Positions 8,639-15,840 of a stretch of DNA of 64,000 nt are shown here, in pieces; position 1 is the stretch's first letter; each line of letters begins with the position of its first letter. This DNA is from Tunicatimonas sp964551335 (lineage in GTDB: Bacteria > Bacteroidota > Bacteroidia > Cytophagales > Cyclobacteriaceae). The translations under genes and the position numbers were made by a program. The DNA is taken from the NCBI GenBank assembly GCA_964551335.1, contig CAZKCO010000011.1, positions 1 through 64,000 on the forward strand, read 5' to 3'. The notes below the pieces were generated by a model. The model worked only from the letters and a program-made list of their open reading frames with translations, made no database searches and had not been told where the DNA came from.

Positions 8639-9389
8639 CGAGTTAGACAGCCGGATGAGAGTCTTTGAGACAAATTACGATGTCTCGGTTATGCCTGATG
8701 TGTATATGGTTGCTAGAATTGATGGGAGAGGTTTTACTAGACTAACCAAAGAAAAACATAACTTTCAGAAACCATTTGATGAAACCTTCCGGGATTACAT
8801 GATCGAGACTACCAAGCATCTAATGGATTGTGGGTTTAAAGTAGTTTACGGATTTACTCAGAGCGATGAAATCTCGCTTCTCTTTGATATAAACGAAGAT
8901 ACTTTTTCTAGAAAGGTCAGAAAATACAATTCAATTCTAGCTGCTGAGGCTAGCGCTAAGTTTTCTTTGTTGCTCAATGATCTGGCATCGTTCGACTGTC
9001 GTATCTCTCAGCTACCTGGCAAGCAGAACGTAGTAGATTATTTCAGATGGCGAAATGAAGATGCTCACCGAAATGCATTAAATACCCACTGCTACTGGAT
9101 GCTAAGAAAGGAGGGGCGAAGTGCTAGCGAAGCGACAAAAGAAATCGAAGGTAGGTCTAACTCCTCTAAGAATGAATTGCTATTTCAGTATGGGTTGAAT
9201 TTTAATGATCTGCCTAAATGGCAAAAGAGAGGGGTGGGACTTCTATGGAAAAGTTACGAAAAAATAGGTTGGAATCCAGTAGAGAAAAAGCAAGAAGTGG
9301 CAATCAGGAAGAAAATAATCGTCAACATGGAATTACCCATGAAAGATGAATACGATAGTTTTATCCAGAAAATATTAAATGAACTGTAA
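8628..9389 (+). CDS. Thg1-like 3'-5' RNA polymerase (tRNA-His guanylyltransferase family)
   Basis: A 253-residue Thg1-family protein. The palm-domain metal ligands are in place: ARIDGRGFTRL (Asp32) and FTQSDEISLLF (Asp80, Glu81), corresponding to Asp29 and Asp76/Glu77 of human THG1. A downstream HRNALNTHCYW motif (about 152-162) aligns with the eukaryotic HINNLYN region, but with the divergence typical of bacterial Thg1-like proteins. Family members add nucleotides to the 5' end of tRNA templated by the 3' strand; bacterial members are mainly known for 5'-end repair in vitro. The ATG lies inside the end of the kinase gene, implying translational coupling. AT-rich composition suggests acquisition. 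Confidence 0.9.
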   Translation: MKFDELDSRMRVFETNYDVSVMPDVYMVARIDGRGFTRLTKEKHNFQKPFDETFRDYMIETTKHLMDCGFKVVYGFTQSDEISLLFDINEDTFSRKVRKYNSILAAEASAKFSLLLNDLASFDCRISQLPGKQNVVDYFRWRNEDAHRNALNTHCYWMLRKEGRSASEATKEIEGRSNSSKNELLFQYGLNFNDLPKWQKRGVGLLWKSYEKIGWNPVEKKQEVAIRKKIIVNMELPMKDEYDSFIQKILNEL

Positions 9390-9397
9390 CCAATCTG

Positions 9398-9943
9398 CTA
9401 CAGCTTGCGATTACAGCGTAGGCGGAGAATGAGCTTTTCCAGTTCTACCGGGCGTTGGGTACCGATCAGTATTTGTTGGTCGTCGGCCAGGTGCAGCTGT
9501 AAACCAAAGCGGCCCGAGATGGTATAGGCTTTACCCTGAGGGCCGTAGCGCATACCCCAACCACCGTATTCGGCAATACCGTCGTAGTCGCGGATATACA
9601 TTTCTTCAATATCAGCCCAGGAAATGCGGCGAGGTGACCATTGCAGCGGAAATAGTTGAAAGGTAATCCCTTCGTCGTCAATTTTGGTGAACATATGGGC
9701 TTTGTAAGCGATCAAGACCAGTAGTCCCCAGATGCCGCCGATAAACAGTAGAGCAGGAGTCGATAACCAATGCGTACCCGAAATCTGATGCTGCACCACC
9801 TGCAGTATTCCTAGAAACAGCAGCGTGCCCAATAGAGCCCCTAACAGTACCCAAATCCAGGTCTGGCGAAAGCGCTGAACTTCCGTGAAGTAGGGTGGCT
9901 CCTGATTATCCTGCCGATACGAAGATTTTTTAGTATCTACCAT
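9398..9943 (-). CDS. Two-TM membrane protein with PH-like C-terminal domain, unknown function
   Basis: A 181-residue protein. Residues 1-27 are cytoplasmic, two hydrophobic segments at about 28-52 and 60-82 form a membrane hairpin, and a soluble C-terminal domain (about 85-181) follows. That domain has the strand pattern of bacterial PH-like or DUF304-type domains (DDEGITFQLFP, then RRISWADIEEMYI, then GLQLHLADDQQILIGTQRP). No catalytic motif is visible. It is convergent with the Thg1-like gene and is expressed from a promoter at 9974-9981 within the divergent region shared with the dihydroorotase gene. Relatives occur as stand-alone genes in Bacteroidota. Function unknown. Confidence 0.7.
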   Translation of the reverse strand: MVDTKKSSYRQDNQEPPYFTEVQRFRQTWIWVLLGALLGTLLFLGILQVVQHQISGTHWLSTPALLFIGGIWGLLVLIAYKAHMFTKIDDEGITFQLFPLQWSPRRISWADIEEMYIRDYDGIAEYGGWGMRYGPQGKAYTISGRFGLQLHLADDQQILIGTQRPVELEKLILRLRCNRKL

Positions 9944-9973
9944 CGTTACCTTCGGTTACACTAGTACTAGTTA

Positions 9974-9981
9974 CAAAGGTA
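9974..9981 (-). promoter_or_regulatory. -7 promoter box for the two-TM protein gene
   Basis: On the minus strand the sequence reads TACCTTTG, an exact match to TAnnTTTG, placed 31-38 bases upstream of the ATG at 9943. No TTG at the ideal -33 spacing was seen. Confidence 0.5.
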
Positions 9982-10185
9982 GAGAATATTTTCAAAGTGA
10001 ATAGCGTACTCATTGTGTAAGAAATTTCTCTATTTTGCAAATTATTTTGGGTCGCGTTAACGACATTCTTTTGCGTATTGGGCACTATACCCGTATCTTC
10101 AAATCGTTTCTTTTTATAGTGCACGCATTTACTTAGTGCGCTAAAGTTTTTGTTTCTTACACAGTTCTGTAGATTTTTGGCAAAT

Positions 10186-11532
10186 ATGCACACCATCAAA
10201 ATTCAAAATGCCAAGATTGTAAATGAAAACAGCATTCGCGAAGCCGATGTGCTGATTGAAGATCAGTTCATTGCCCGGATTGATGGCGACCTATCTTCGG
10301 TAGCGGCTGATGTTACTTACGATGCTCAAGGAAACTACCTGCTACCCGGCCTGATTGACGATCAAGTACACTTCCGGGAACCGGGTCTTACCCATAAAGC
10401 TACTATCTACACCGAAGCCAAGGCCGCCGTGGCGGGAGGTATTACATCCTTTATGGAGATGCCTAACACCGTGCCCAATACCCTGACCCAATCACTATTG
10501 CAGGATAAATACGATATAGCCGCCCAGCAATCATTGGCTAACTACTCTTTCTATATGGGCGTCTCTAATGACAACCTAGACGAGGTGCTGCATACGGACA
10601 CTCAGCGAGTCTGCGGGCTTAAAGTATTTATGGGTTCGTCTACCGGAAATATGCTGGTAGACAATGAGCAAACGCTTCGCAACGTATTTGCCAAATCACC
10701 CATGCTGGTAGCTACCCACTGCGAGGATGAGGCTACCATCCGGGCTAATATGCAGCGTTTCCGTGACAAGTATGGGGAGGAAGTTCCCGTTCGATTTCAT
10801 CCCGAAATTCGCAGTGAGGAGGCTTGTTATAAATCGTCGTCGCTAGCGGTTTCCTTGGCCCAGGAGTTCGGTACTCGCTTGCATGTGCTACACATTTCTA
10901 CGGCCAAGGAGCTATCACTATTCAGCAACGTGCGTCCGCTGGCGGATAAGCACATCACCGCCGAGGCCTGCCTGCACCATTTGTGGTTCAATAATCAAGA
11001 TTACGAAGAAAAAGGAACGCTGATTAAGTGGAACCCCGCTGTAAAAACCGCTCACGATCAGGAGGCTATTCTCGAGGCAGTACTTAACGATACCATTGAT
11101 GTGCTGGCGACCGATCATGCTCCCCACACACTGGCCGAGAAGCAACAAACCTACTTCAAAGCTCCTTCGGGCGGACCACTGGTGCAACACAATCTGGTAG
11201 CTTTGTTAGAGTTTTATCATCAGGACAAAATCTCTCTGGAAAAAATTGTGGAAAAAGCCTGCCACCATCCAGCTGAGCTATTTCAGGTAGACCGACGGGG
11301 GTTTGTCCGAGAAGGCTACTTTGCCGATTTGGTGCTGGTTGATTTGAATCGTCCCTGGACAGTGCAAACCGATAACATTCTGTACCAATGCGGTTGGTCG
11401 CCTTTTGAAGGAACCACCTTCCAGTCGCAGGTTACCCACACATTTGTATCAGGACATTGTGCGTATGATAACGGTCGCTTTGATGAATCAAAAAAAGGAC
11501 AGCGCTTGTTGTTCCAACGTGAACCCAATTAA
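10186..11532 (+). CDS. Dihydroorotase or related cyclic amidohydrolase
   Basis: A 448-residue amidohydrolase, start chosen at ATG 10186 (MHTIKIQNAK) because the family begins there; an in-frame ATG 36 nt earlier adds an unconserved tail. Metal-binding motifs are LPGLIDDQVHFREPG, where the usual His-x-His is replaced by Gln-Val-His, then a lysine for carboxylation in GLKVFMGSS, ATHCEDE, LHVLHIST and the Asp motif ATDHAPHT. In family terms it hydrolyses dihydroorotate, the third step of pyrimidine synthesis, and Bacteroidota often keep a long-form pyrC of this kind. The DDQVHF variant at the first metal site is unusual compared with DxHxH. An allantoinase-like role cannot be excluded. Confidence 0.85.
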   Translation: MHTIKIQNAKIVNENSIREADVLIEDQFIARIDGDLSSVAADVTYDAQGNYLLPGLIDDQVHFREPGLTHKATIYTEAKAAVAGGITSFMEMPNTVPNTLTQSLLQDKYDIAAQQSLANYSFYMGVSNDNLDEVLHTDTQRVCGLKVFMGSSTGNMLVDNEQTLRNVFAKSPMLVATHCEDEATIRANMQRFRDKYGEEVPVRFHPEIRSEEACYKSSSLAVSLAQEFGTRLHVLHISTAKELSLFSNVRPLADKHITAEACLHHLWFNNQDYEEKGTLIKWNPAVKTAHDQEAILEAVLNDTIDVLATDHAPHTLAEKQQTYFKAPSGGPLVQHNLVALLEFYHQDKISLEKIVEKACHHPAELFQVDRRGFVREGYFADLVLVDLNRPWTVQTDNILYQCGWSPFEGTTFQSQVTHTFVSGHCAYDNGRFDESKKGQRLLFQREPN

Positions 11533-11556
11533 TCCTCACTGATTCCATAGCAGCCT

Positions 11557-12627
11557 TTGCCTTCAACTCAAAACAGCTTGACCAAAAATCTTAATATTGT
11601 TTTACTGTTGTTCACGCTAGTTGCCTACGCCAGCCCTTACGTTTCACCAGCTGATGCGTGGCTAGCCGGTTTTTTTTCATTGACCATACCTGTGCTATTG
11701 CTGCTGCATGCCTTTCTGGTGGCTTACTATATTGTAAAGCGTAAGAAGTGGTATATATATTCTTTGATAGCGCTGGTGATAGGCCATCAATATTTATTAG
11801 CCAGTTTTTCGGTTAGTAACTCTTCCGATATTACCTCCCCCTCGTTTTCGGTACTAAGCTACAATGTGCGGGTGTTTAATACCTACGCCTACCTTCAGGA
11901 TGAAAATACCCCCGGCCAGGCAATGGTTAACTGGCTTACTACCGATTCGGCTGATATCAAATGTTTACAGGAATACTATAATGACGATCAGTCTACGGTG
12001 TTTAATAGTACCGAACGTTTGGTCAATCGAGGAGAATACCAAAGCTATATTCGTCCTACACTGGTTAATCGGATTGGGGCTGAGTTTGGATTGGCTATTT
12101 TCAGTCGGTTTCCTATCGTGTACCAGGGTGCGCTCGCTTTGCGAGACTCCGCTCATTATGGCATTTACACCGACGTTGCAACAAGTCAAGACACGGTGCG
12201 AATTTATAATGTCCACCTACAATCAATGAGTATTGACGAGAACGATCTGAGCGATTTTGAGAGAGTACGTAATAATTACAGTACAGTATTTCAGAAGCTT
12301 AAATATGGCTTTATAAGCCGGGCTAGCCAAGTTGATAATCTGGTAGCGCATTTGCAATCTAGTCCGCATCCGGTAATTGTCTGCGGTGATTTTAACGATC
12401 TGCCCTACAGCTATACGTATTTTACCCTGCGTCAGCAATTACACAACGCTTTTGAGCGGGCGGGCAATGGCCTTGGTTTTAGCTATAACGGTCGGCTATT
12501 CTTCCTGCGAATAGACAACCAGTTTTACAGTGATGCCCTGAAAGCCGGTTCCTACCGGACAATCCGAAGGGTAACCTATTCGGATCATTTTCCGGTGAAA
12601 ACTCTCTACACATTTACGAAAAATTGA
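11557..12627 (+). CDS. Endonuclease/exonuclease/phosphatase-family membrane protein
   Basis: A 356-residue protein with three hydrophobic segments in the first 90 residues (about 12-28, 33-60, 67-87) and a C-terminal EEP domain. The EEP signature appears as SYNVRVFN (about 103-110), CLQEY (about 137-141, Glu for metal), NVHLQS, VICGDFNDLPYSYTY (about 275-289) and a final SDHFPV with the catalytic Asp-His pair. Such enzymes cleave phosphodiesters in nucleic acids or lipids; the membrane anchor suggests an envelope substrate. No ATG is present near the expected start, so TTG at 11557 is used and the true start is uncertain. It follows the amidohydrolase gene by 24 bp and may share its transcript. 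Confidence 0.8.
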   Translation: MPSTQNSLTKNLNIVLLLFTLVAYASPYVSPADAWLAGFFSLTIPVLLLLHAFLVAYYIVKRKKWYIYSLIALVIGHQYLLASFSVSNSSDITSPSFSVLSYNVRVFNTYAYLQDENTPGQAMVNWLTTDSADIKCLQEYYNDDQSTVFNSTERLVNRGEYQSYIRPTLVNRIGAEFGLAIFSRFPIVYQGALALRDSAHYGIYTDVATSQDTVRIYNVHLQSMSIDENDLSDFERVRNNYSTVFQKLKYGFISRASQVDNLVAHLQSSPHPVIVCGDFNDLPYSYTYFTLRQQLHNAFERAGNGLGFSYNGRLFFLRIDNQFYSDALKAGSYRTIRRVTYSDHFPVKTLYTFTKN

Positions 12628-12635
12628 TAACGGTA

Positions 12636-12666
12636 TTGGTAATCTAACTGTAGATTCCTAAATTTG
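12636..12666 (+). promoter_or_regulatory. Bacteroidota-type promoter for tRNA-His
   Basis: TTG at 12636-12638 and TAAATTTG at 12659-12666 with 20 nt between fit the TTG / TAnnTTTG consensus. The predicted start lies about 10 nt upstream of the tRNA. Confidence 0.7.
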
Positions 12667-12681
12667 TGTCCCTTTACAAAT

Positions 12682-12756
12682 GGTGATTGTAGTTCAGTTG
12701 GTTAGAACGCCTGATTGTGGTTCAGGAGGTCGCGGGTTCGAGTCCCGTCTTTCACC
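12682..12756 (+). tRNA. tRNA-His (GTG)
   Basis: Cloverleaf with anticodon GTG at 12717-12719. The D stem is GTTC/GAAC, the anticodon stem CCTGA/TCAGG, the T stem GCGGG/CCCGT, and the T loop TTCGAGT. The extra G-1 of tRNA-His is encoded (12682) opposite C73 (12756); CCA is not encoded. The acceptor stem is odd: positions 5:68 and 6:67 oppose T with T (12687/12751 and 12688/12750), while 1-4 and 7 pair normally. It has its own promoter and a terminator. Confidence 0.95.
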
Positions 12757-12778
12757 CTTCCGAAGCCGCGCCACGGGG

Positions 12779-12811
12779 ACCGTTTATGTTAGGGCATAAG
12801 CGGTTTTTTTT
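12779..12811 (+). terminator. Rho-independent terminator after tRNA-His
   Basis: ACCGTTTATG (12779-12788) pairs with CATAAGCGGT (12795-12804) with one G-T position around a 6-nt loop, followed by seven further T residues. Confidence 0.85.
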
Positions 12812-12949
12812 GTACCTTACCCTTAGCAAAAATCTTTAACTACCTAACTCATTGCATCAGTTGAGCAATGGTATGTTCAACTATTTTGGGGGAAGCTCTT
12901 AAGTAGCTTTGCTGAGGAATATGTTTAATAATAATCCTGATTTACTATT

Positions 12950-13204
12950 ATGTCATCGTCGGAATTTGCTATGTTACCTTTGCCAGAAAAGATACAATTG
13001 CTGTATCGAGAGGGCACTTTTGTGGTAGCAATCCGATACTACGGCTATAAAATAAATTTGTACTTACTAAAAGGATTTTATGTAGAAGTGTTCTACAATC
13101 ACAAGCTCGACAAGATTGATCGCATTGATCTGCTCCCCAACTCTCACTCTCGCCTTAAATTCTATTCTGACCAGATTTCCCTGCCCAATGACCTGCTTAA
13201 TTAG
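12950..13204 (+). CDS. Small conserved-type hypothetical protein
   Basis: An 84-residue protein beginning MSSSEFAMLPLPEKIQLLY, with an aromatic-rich core (VAIRYYGYKINLYLLKGFYVEVFYN, given in part) and a helix-like DKIDRIDLLP segment. The pattern of short amphipathic strands suggests a single small alpha/beta domain. There is no signal peptide or membrane helix. The Leu/Pro-rich start and the length resemble short uncharacterised proteins that are widespread in Cytophagales, but no function is known to me. It is a single gene between the tRNA-His terminator and a convergent HNH endonuclease gene. Confidence 0.6.
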   Translation: MSSSEFAMLPLPEKIQLLYREGTFVVAIRYYGYKINLYLLKGFYVEVFYNHKLDKIDRIDLLPNSHSRLKFYSDQISLPNDLLN

Positions 13205-13232
13205 TACTATAGTGTTAAAGTGTTATAGTACT
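13203..13232 (+). terminator. Hairpin of the GTGTT-repeat type after the 84-residue gene
   Basis: AGTACTATA (13203-13211) pairs perfectly with TATAGTACT (13224-13232) around GTGTTAAAGTGT. It overlaps the stop codon. A facing arm of the same repeat type lies at 13289-13320, so the pair may work as a bidirectional terminator between convergent genes. Confidence 0.5.
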
Positions 13233-13288
13233 CATGCGTTCGGACTACCGTAGAGCGATGTTTAAGAATGTACAAACTTCTGTTACCT

Positions 13289-13320
13289 AAACACTATAAC
13301 ACATAAACACCGAAACACTA
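13289..13320. repeat. ACACTATAACAC repeat arm
   Basis: Short repeats of ACAC(T/C) units (ACACTATAACAC, AAACACCG, AAACACTA) lie in inverse orientation to the GTGTTATAGTGTT-type arm at 13203-13232. The same vocabulary recurs at 18084-18162, 22586-22613 and 23797-23835. Confidence 0.55.
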
Positions 13321-13860
13321 AATAGTGACGTTGCCCCAGTTCTCGCCGGAGCGGATTCGGTTCAGCTGCGTGTGGGTAATGTTAAATCGTTTGGCAATCA
13401 TACTCAGCCGAGTTTTTTTACTCTTTAATAGTCGCTTAATTACCCGCACGTCGGCCTCGGTAAGTTTATAACCGGTAGTACGACTTCGTAAAATAGCCGG
13501 ATTATGATTGTTGTGTTCATTAAGCTGTTGCTCGGTCATCCAGCGCAGGTTGTAACGACTATTGTTTTGTTTGTCGTAGTCGAGGTGCACCACATATTTG
13601 TGCTTTCCGGAAGGCTGCTCCAGAAAAGCACTAGCCACTAGCCGATGGATATAGTGGGTTTGCGACACTTTACGGCCTAATCGTACCATCACTGATAGAT
13701 AGCCATTTACGTTAGAGCCTTTCATTAGGCGACCATTAGTTTTGTCTACTGCGTAGCTTTTAACTCGCCCGTGGCTGGAAACTTCGTACCGGGCGTGCGG
13801 AAGTGAGGTGTCAAAATGGATTTCCTTCCATATTTCGTTGCGGTACCGATCGATACTCAT
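13318..13860 (-). CDS. NUMOD4/HNH homing-type endonuclease
   Basis: A 180-residue protein. Residues about 6-50 form a NUMOD4 motif (EIWKEI, then YEVSSHGRVKSY). The next 50 form an HNH_3-type core (HYIHRLVASAFL, then VVHLDYDKQNNSRYNLRW), in which the catalytic His-Asn-Asn pattern is recognisable. The C-terminal part (KLTEADVRVIKRLL, then MIAKRFNITHTQLNRIRSGENW) is a helix-turn-helix likely to bind DNA. This is the layout of phage and group-I-intron-type homing nucleases, but solitary chromosomal copies are common in Bacteroidota. No intron or intein surrounds it. It lies between tRNA-His and coaE, facing the 84-residue gene. Confidence 0.85.
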   Translation of the reverse strand: MSIDRYRNEIWKEIHFDTSLPHARYEVSSHGRVKSYAVDKTNGRLMKGSNVNGYLSVMVRLGRKVSQTHYIHRLVASAFLEQPSGKHKYVVHLDYDKQNNSRYNLRWMTEQQLNEHNNHNPAILRSRTTGYKLTEADVRVIKRLLKSKKTRLSMIAKRFNITHTQLNRIRSGENWGNVTI

Positions 13861-13916
13861 GATGAAAAAATTATGTTGATATTAGTAGAATCAATACTAA
13901 TAAGATCACCGTTAGC

Positions 13917-14528
13917 CTAAAGGGCAATCTTCTGCAATAATTGTTGATGGATGTGCAGTATCTGGGGAACCACCAATACATCACCATCATTATCCACCGT
14001 AAAATCGGCTAAACGGCGCCTCTCCTGGTCGCTTAGCTGTTTATCCATAATAGCTTCTACCTGTTCTTTGGTGCGATGTACGTCTCGGGCTAGCACCCGG
14101 CGTAAGCGGGTATTCCGGCCAGCATCCACATTAATAATATAATCTAGTTGACGATAAGAACCAGATTCATACAGTAGGGCCGCTTCTTTAAGCGTGTAGG
14201 GCTTGTCAGAGCGTTGCTTTGTCCAACGAGCATAATCTTCTGCTACCTTGGGGTGCACCAATTTATTTAACAACTCTAGTTTTTCAGGATTGCTAAATAC
14301 TTCTCTAGCTAAAAAAATTCGATTCAAGCTCCCCTGGTTATCGTAAGCTTCTTGGCCAAATGCCAACTTAATTTGTGTTACCAAATCGGCATTATTTTGC
14401 TGTAACCATTTAGCTCGCTGGTCAGCGTAATATACGTCAATTCCTAAAACTTCAAAAATTTTGCAGAGAAAACTCTTACCAGAACCAATACCTCCGGTAA
14501 TCCCTACCATTAGCGATTTAGGGGGCAT
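13917..14528 (-). CDS. coaE: Dephospho-CoA kinase
   Basis: A 203-residue enzyme phosphorylating dephospho-CoA, the last step of coenzyme A synthesis. The P-loop is GITGGIGSGKS near the N terminus. The CoaE signature follows as DVYYADQRAKWL and later as LVHPKVAEDYARW and EAALLYESG. The ATG at 14528 (MPPKSLMVGIT) overlaps the stop of the ybbR-like gene by 11 nt; an alternative ATG at 14510 starts directly at MVGITGG just after that stop. Both are compatible with coupling to the operon. It is the last gene of the nusB to coaE minus-strand run. Confidence 0.95.
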   Translation of the reverse strand: MPPKSLMVGITGGIGSGKSFLCKIFEVLGIDVYYADQRAKWLQQNNADLVTQIKLAFGQEAYDNQGSLNRIFLAREVFSNPEKLELLNKLVHPKVAEDYARWTKQRSDKPYTLKEAALLYESGSYRQLDYIINVDAGRNTRLRRVLARDVHRTKEQVEAIMDKQLSDQERRRLADFTVDNDGDVLVVPQILHIHQQLLQKIAL

Positions 14529-15504
14529 AAGTAACTGGAATACGAGAAGGGTTGATACTAATATCGCTGGCAATAGCCGGAATATCTACCAAATTCACCG
14601 CCACTGTACTGTCTTCTTCGTTGAGGGTCTGCAGATCAGCCTCGGCCTGAAAACGCAATTGGCTTAAGGCTGGTGAGATCAGATCATCGGGTAACCAGAA
14701 GGATACGGTGATAAAATCCTGGGAAAGATATACTGAAGAATCTTCCGGAAAATTAACGGGGGTAAGGGGTGTTTTGCGTTCAACCCGGGTGTAGAGTTCG
14801 GCTGCCAGATTCACCATTACCTCGTCAGGATAAACTTTCAACCGCTCATCATCAATCGGAACTGCCAAAGTGGTTTCCAGTTTACCTTCTACTTCTTCAT
14901 CTTCTAATTGCACCCTCAGTGTATCGGGCAATTGGCGAACCAGCGAGACTGGGCCATCTACCTCAATCTGAGCGGGCAGAACTGATACTTCAGACACCAA
15001 CCGATAATTCTCTGCCAAACGTAACGACTGAGTATCCAGGGCAACTATGATATTTCTGCGGATCAGGCTATCAATATTAATGCGCAGCGTGTCGGTTACT
15101 ACATAGTCTAAACTAATGTTGTCTAACTGGCTACTAATCGGTTCGGCTAACGATTGTCCCAGAATAAATTTAGTTTCAGTGGGCGTGTCCAGGTCTATGG
15201 TTATCGGAGAAGTGTTTACTCGCAGCGACTTCTTTAGCAGATCCCAACCGCCTCCGGTTACCTGCACAGTAACATCTCGGGGTAATTCGCTCAGCAGGTA
15301 GATAGCACTATCAGAAGGGTAGTTAAAGCGAACCGGGTAGCGAATACGAGTAGTATAGTTAGTTTTATTGAGAGCACTAAAAAACCAGAAAGTAGTGGCG
15401 GCAATAATGCATAGTATAACTACCTTCAAATTCCCTTGTTGGGAAGGAAGCAATCTCCGGATGGAGCGATTTAAGTTCTGTAGTCTTTTAACACGCTGGC
15501 TCAA
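14518..15504 (-). CDS. YbbR-like domain protein
   Basis: A 328-residue protein with a single membrane anchor at about 25-43 and several periplasmic YbbR-like beta-barrel repeats. These carry the recurring phrases LPRDVTVQVTGGGWDL, LPAQIEVDGPVSLVRQLP and LSPALSQL-like ends. In Firmicutes the relative CdaR binds and regulates the di-adenylate cyclase CdaA; in Bacteroidota the ybbR-like gene is commonly found next to yajC and coaE, as here. No diadenylate cyclase gene is nearby, so a c-di-AMP role is only a possibility. It is separated from yajC by 2 nt and overlaps coaE. Confidence 0.85.
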   Translation of the reverse strand: MSQRVKRLQNLNRSIRRLLPSQQGNLKVVILCIIAATTFWFFSALNKTNYTTRIRYPVRFNYPSDSAIYLLSELPRDVTVQVTGGGWDLLKKSLRVNTSPITIDLDTPTETKFILGQSLAEPISSQLDNISLDYVVTDTLRINIDSLIRRNIIVALDTQSLRLAENYRLVSEVSVLPAQIEVDGPVSLVRQLPDTLRVQLEDEEVEGKLETTLAVPIDDERLKVYPDEVMVNLAAELYTRVERKTPLTPVNFPEDSSVYLSQDFITVSFWLPDDLISPALSQLRFQAEADLQTLNEEDSTVAVNLVDIPAIASDISINPSRIPVTYAP

Positions 15505-15506
15505 CG

Positions 15507-15821
15507 CTATTGCTTAACGTATTGCTTACTGGCCTCCAGCGATATAGATGTTTTGTCAAATTTGATACGGGCACCACGGTCTACCTCCAGTGTTACGCTG
15601 TGGTCATCGAGCGCTACTACCTTGCCGTGCATACCCCCCACAGTCACTACCATATCGCCTTTTTTAACGGCATCAATGAAAGTGCGCTGATCCTTTTGCT
15701 TCTTTTGCTGAGGCCGAATCATAAAAAAATAAAAAATGATGGCAATCCCTCCTAGTAGGATAAGATTGCCAATAAGTCCGTTCTGTCCCGAACTAGCTTG
15801 CAACAGAATAAATTGCAACAT
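15507..15821 (-). CDS. yajC: Preprotein translocase subunit YajC
   Basis: A 104-residue protein with a single N-terminal membrane helix (about 17-38, IGNLILLGGIAIIFYFFMI), followed by the diagnostic RPQQKKQKDQRTFIDAVKKGD and a C-terminal SH3-like part (MVVTVGGMHGKVVALDDHSVTLEV). YajC associates with SecDF and the Sec translocon. It lies directly between a DUF1573 lipoprotein gene and the ybbR-like gene in a minus-strand operon. Confidence 0.95.
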   Translation of the reverse strand: MLQFILLQASSGQNGLIGNLILLGGIAIIFYFFMIRPQQKKQKDQRTFIDAVKKGDMVVTVGGMHGKVVALDDHSVTLEVDRGARIKFDKTSISLEASKQYVKQ

Positions 15822-15840
15822 AGGTTAGTAATCAATATAG

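Noticed and set aside
8628..9389. Annotating the Thg1-family gene simply as tRNA-His guanylyltransferase
   Set aside because: The tRNA-His gene already encodes G-1, and the HINNLYN region is divergent, so a repair-type Thg1-like role fits better.
12950..13860. Integrative element inserted at tRNA-His
   Set aside because: No integrase and no repeat of the tRNA 3' end were found downstream.
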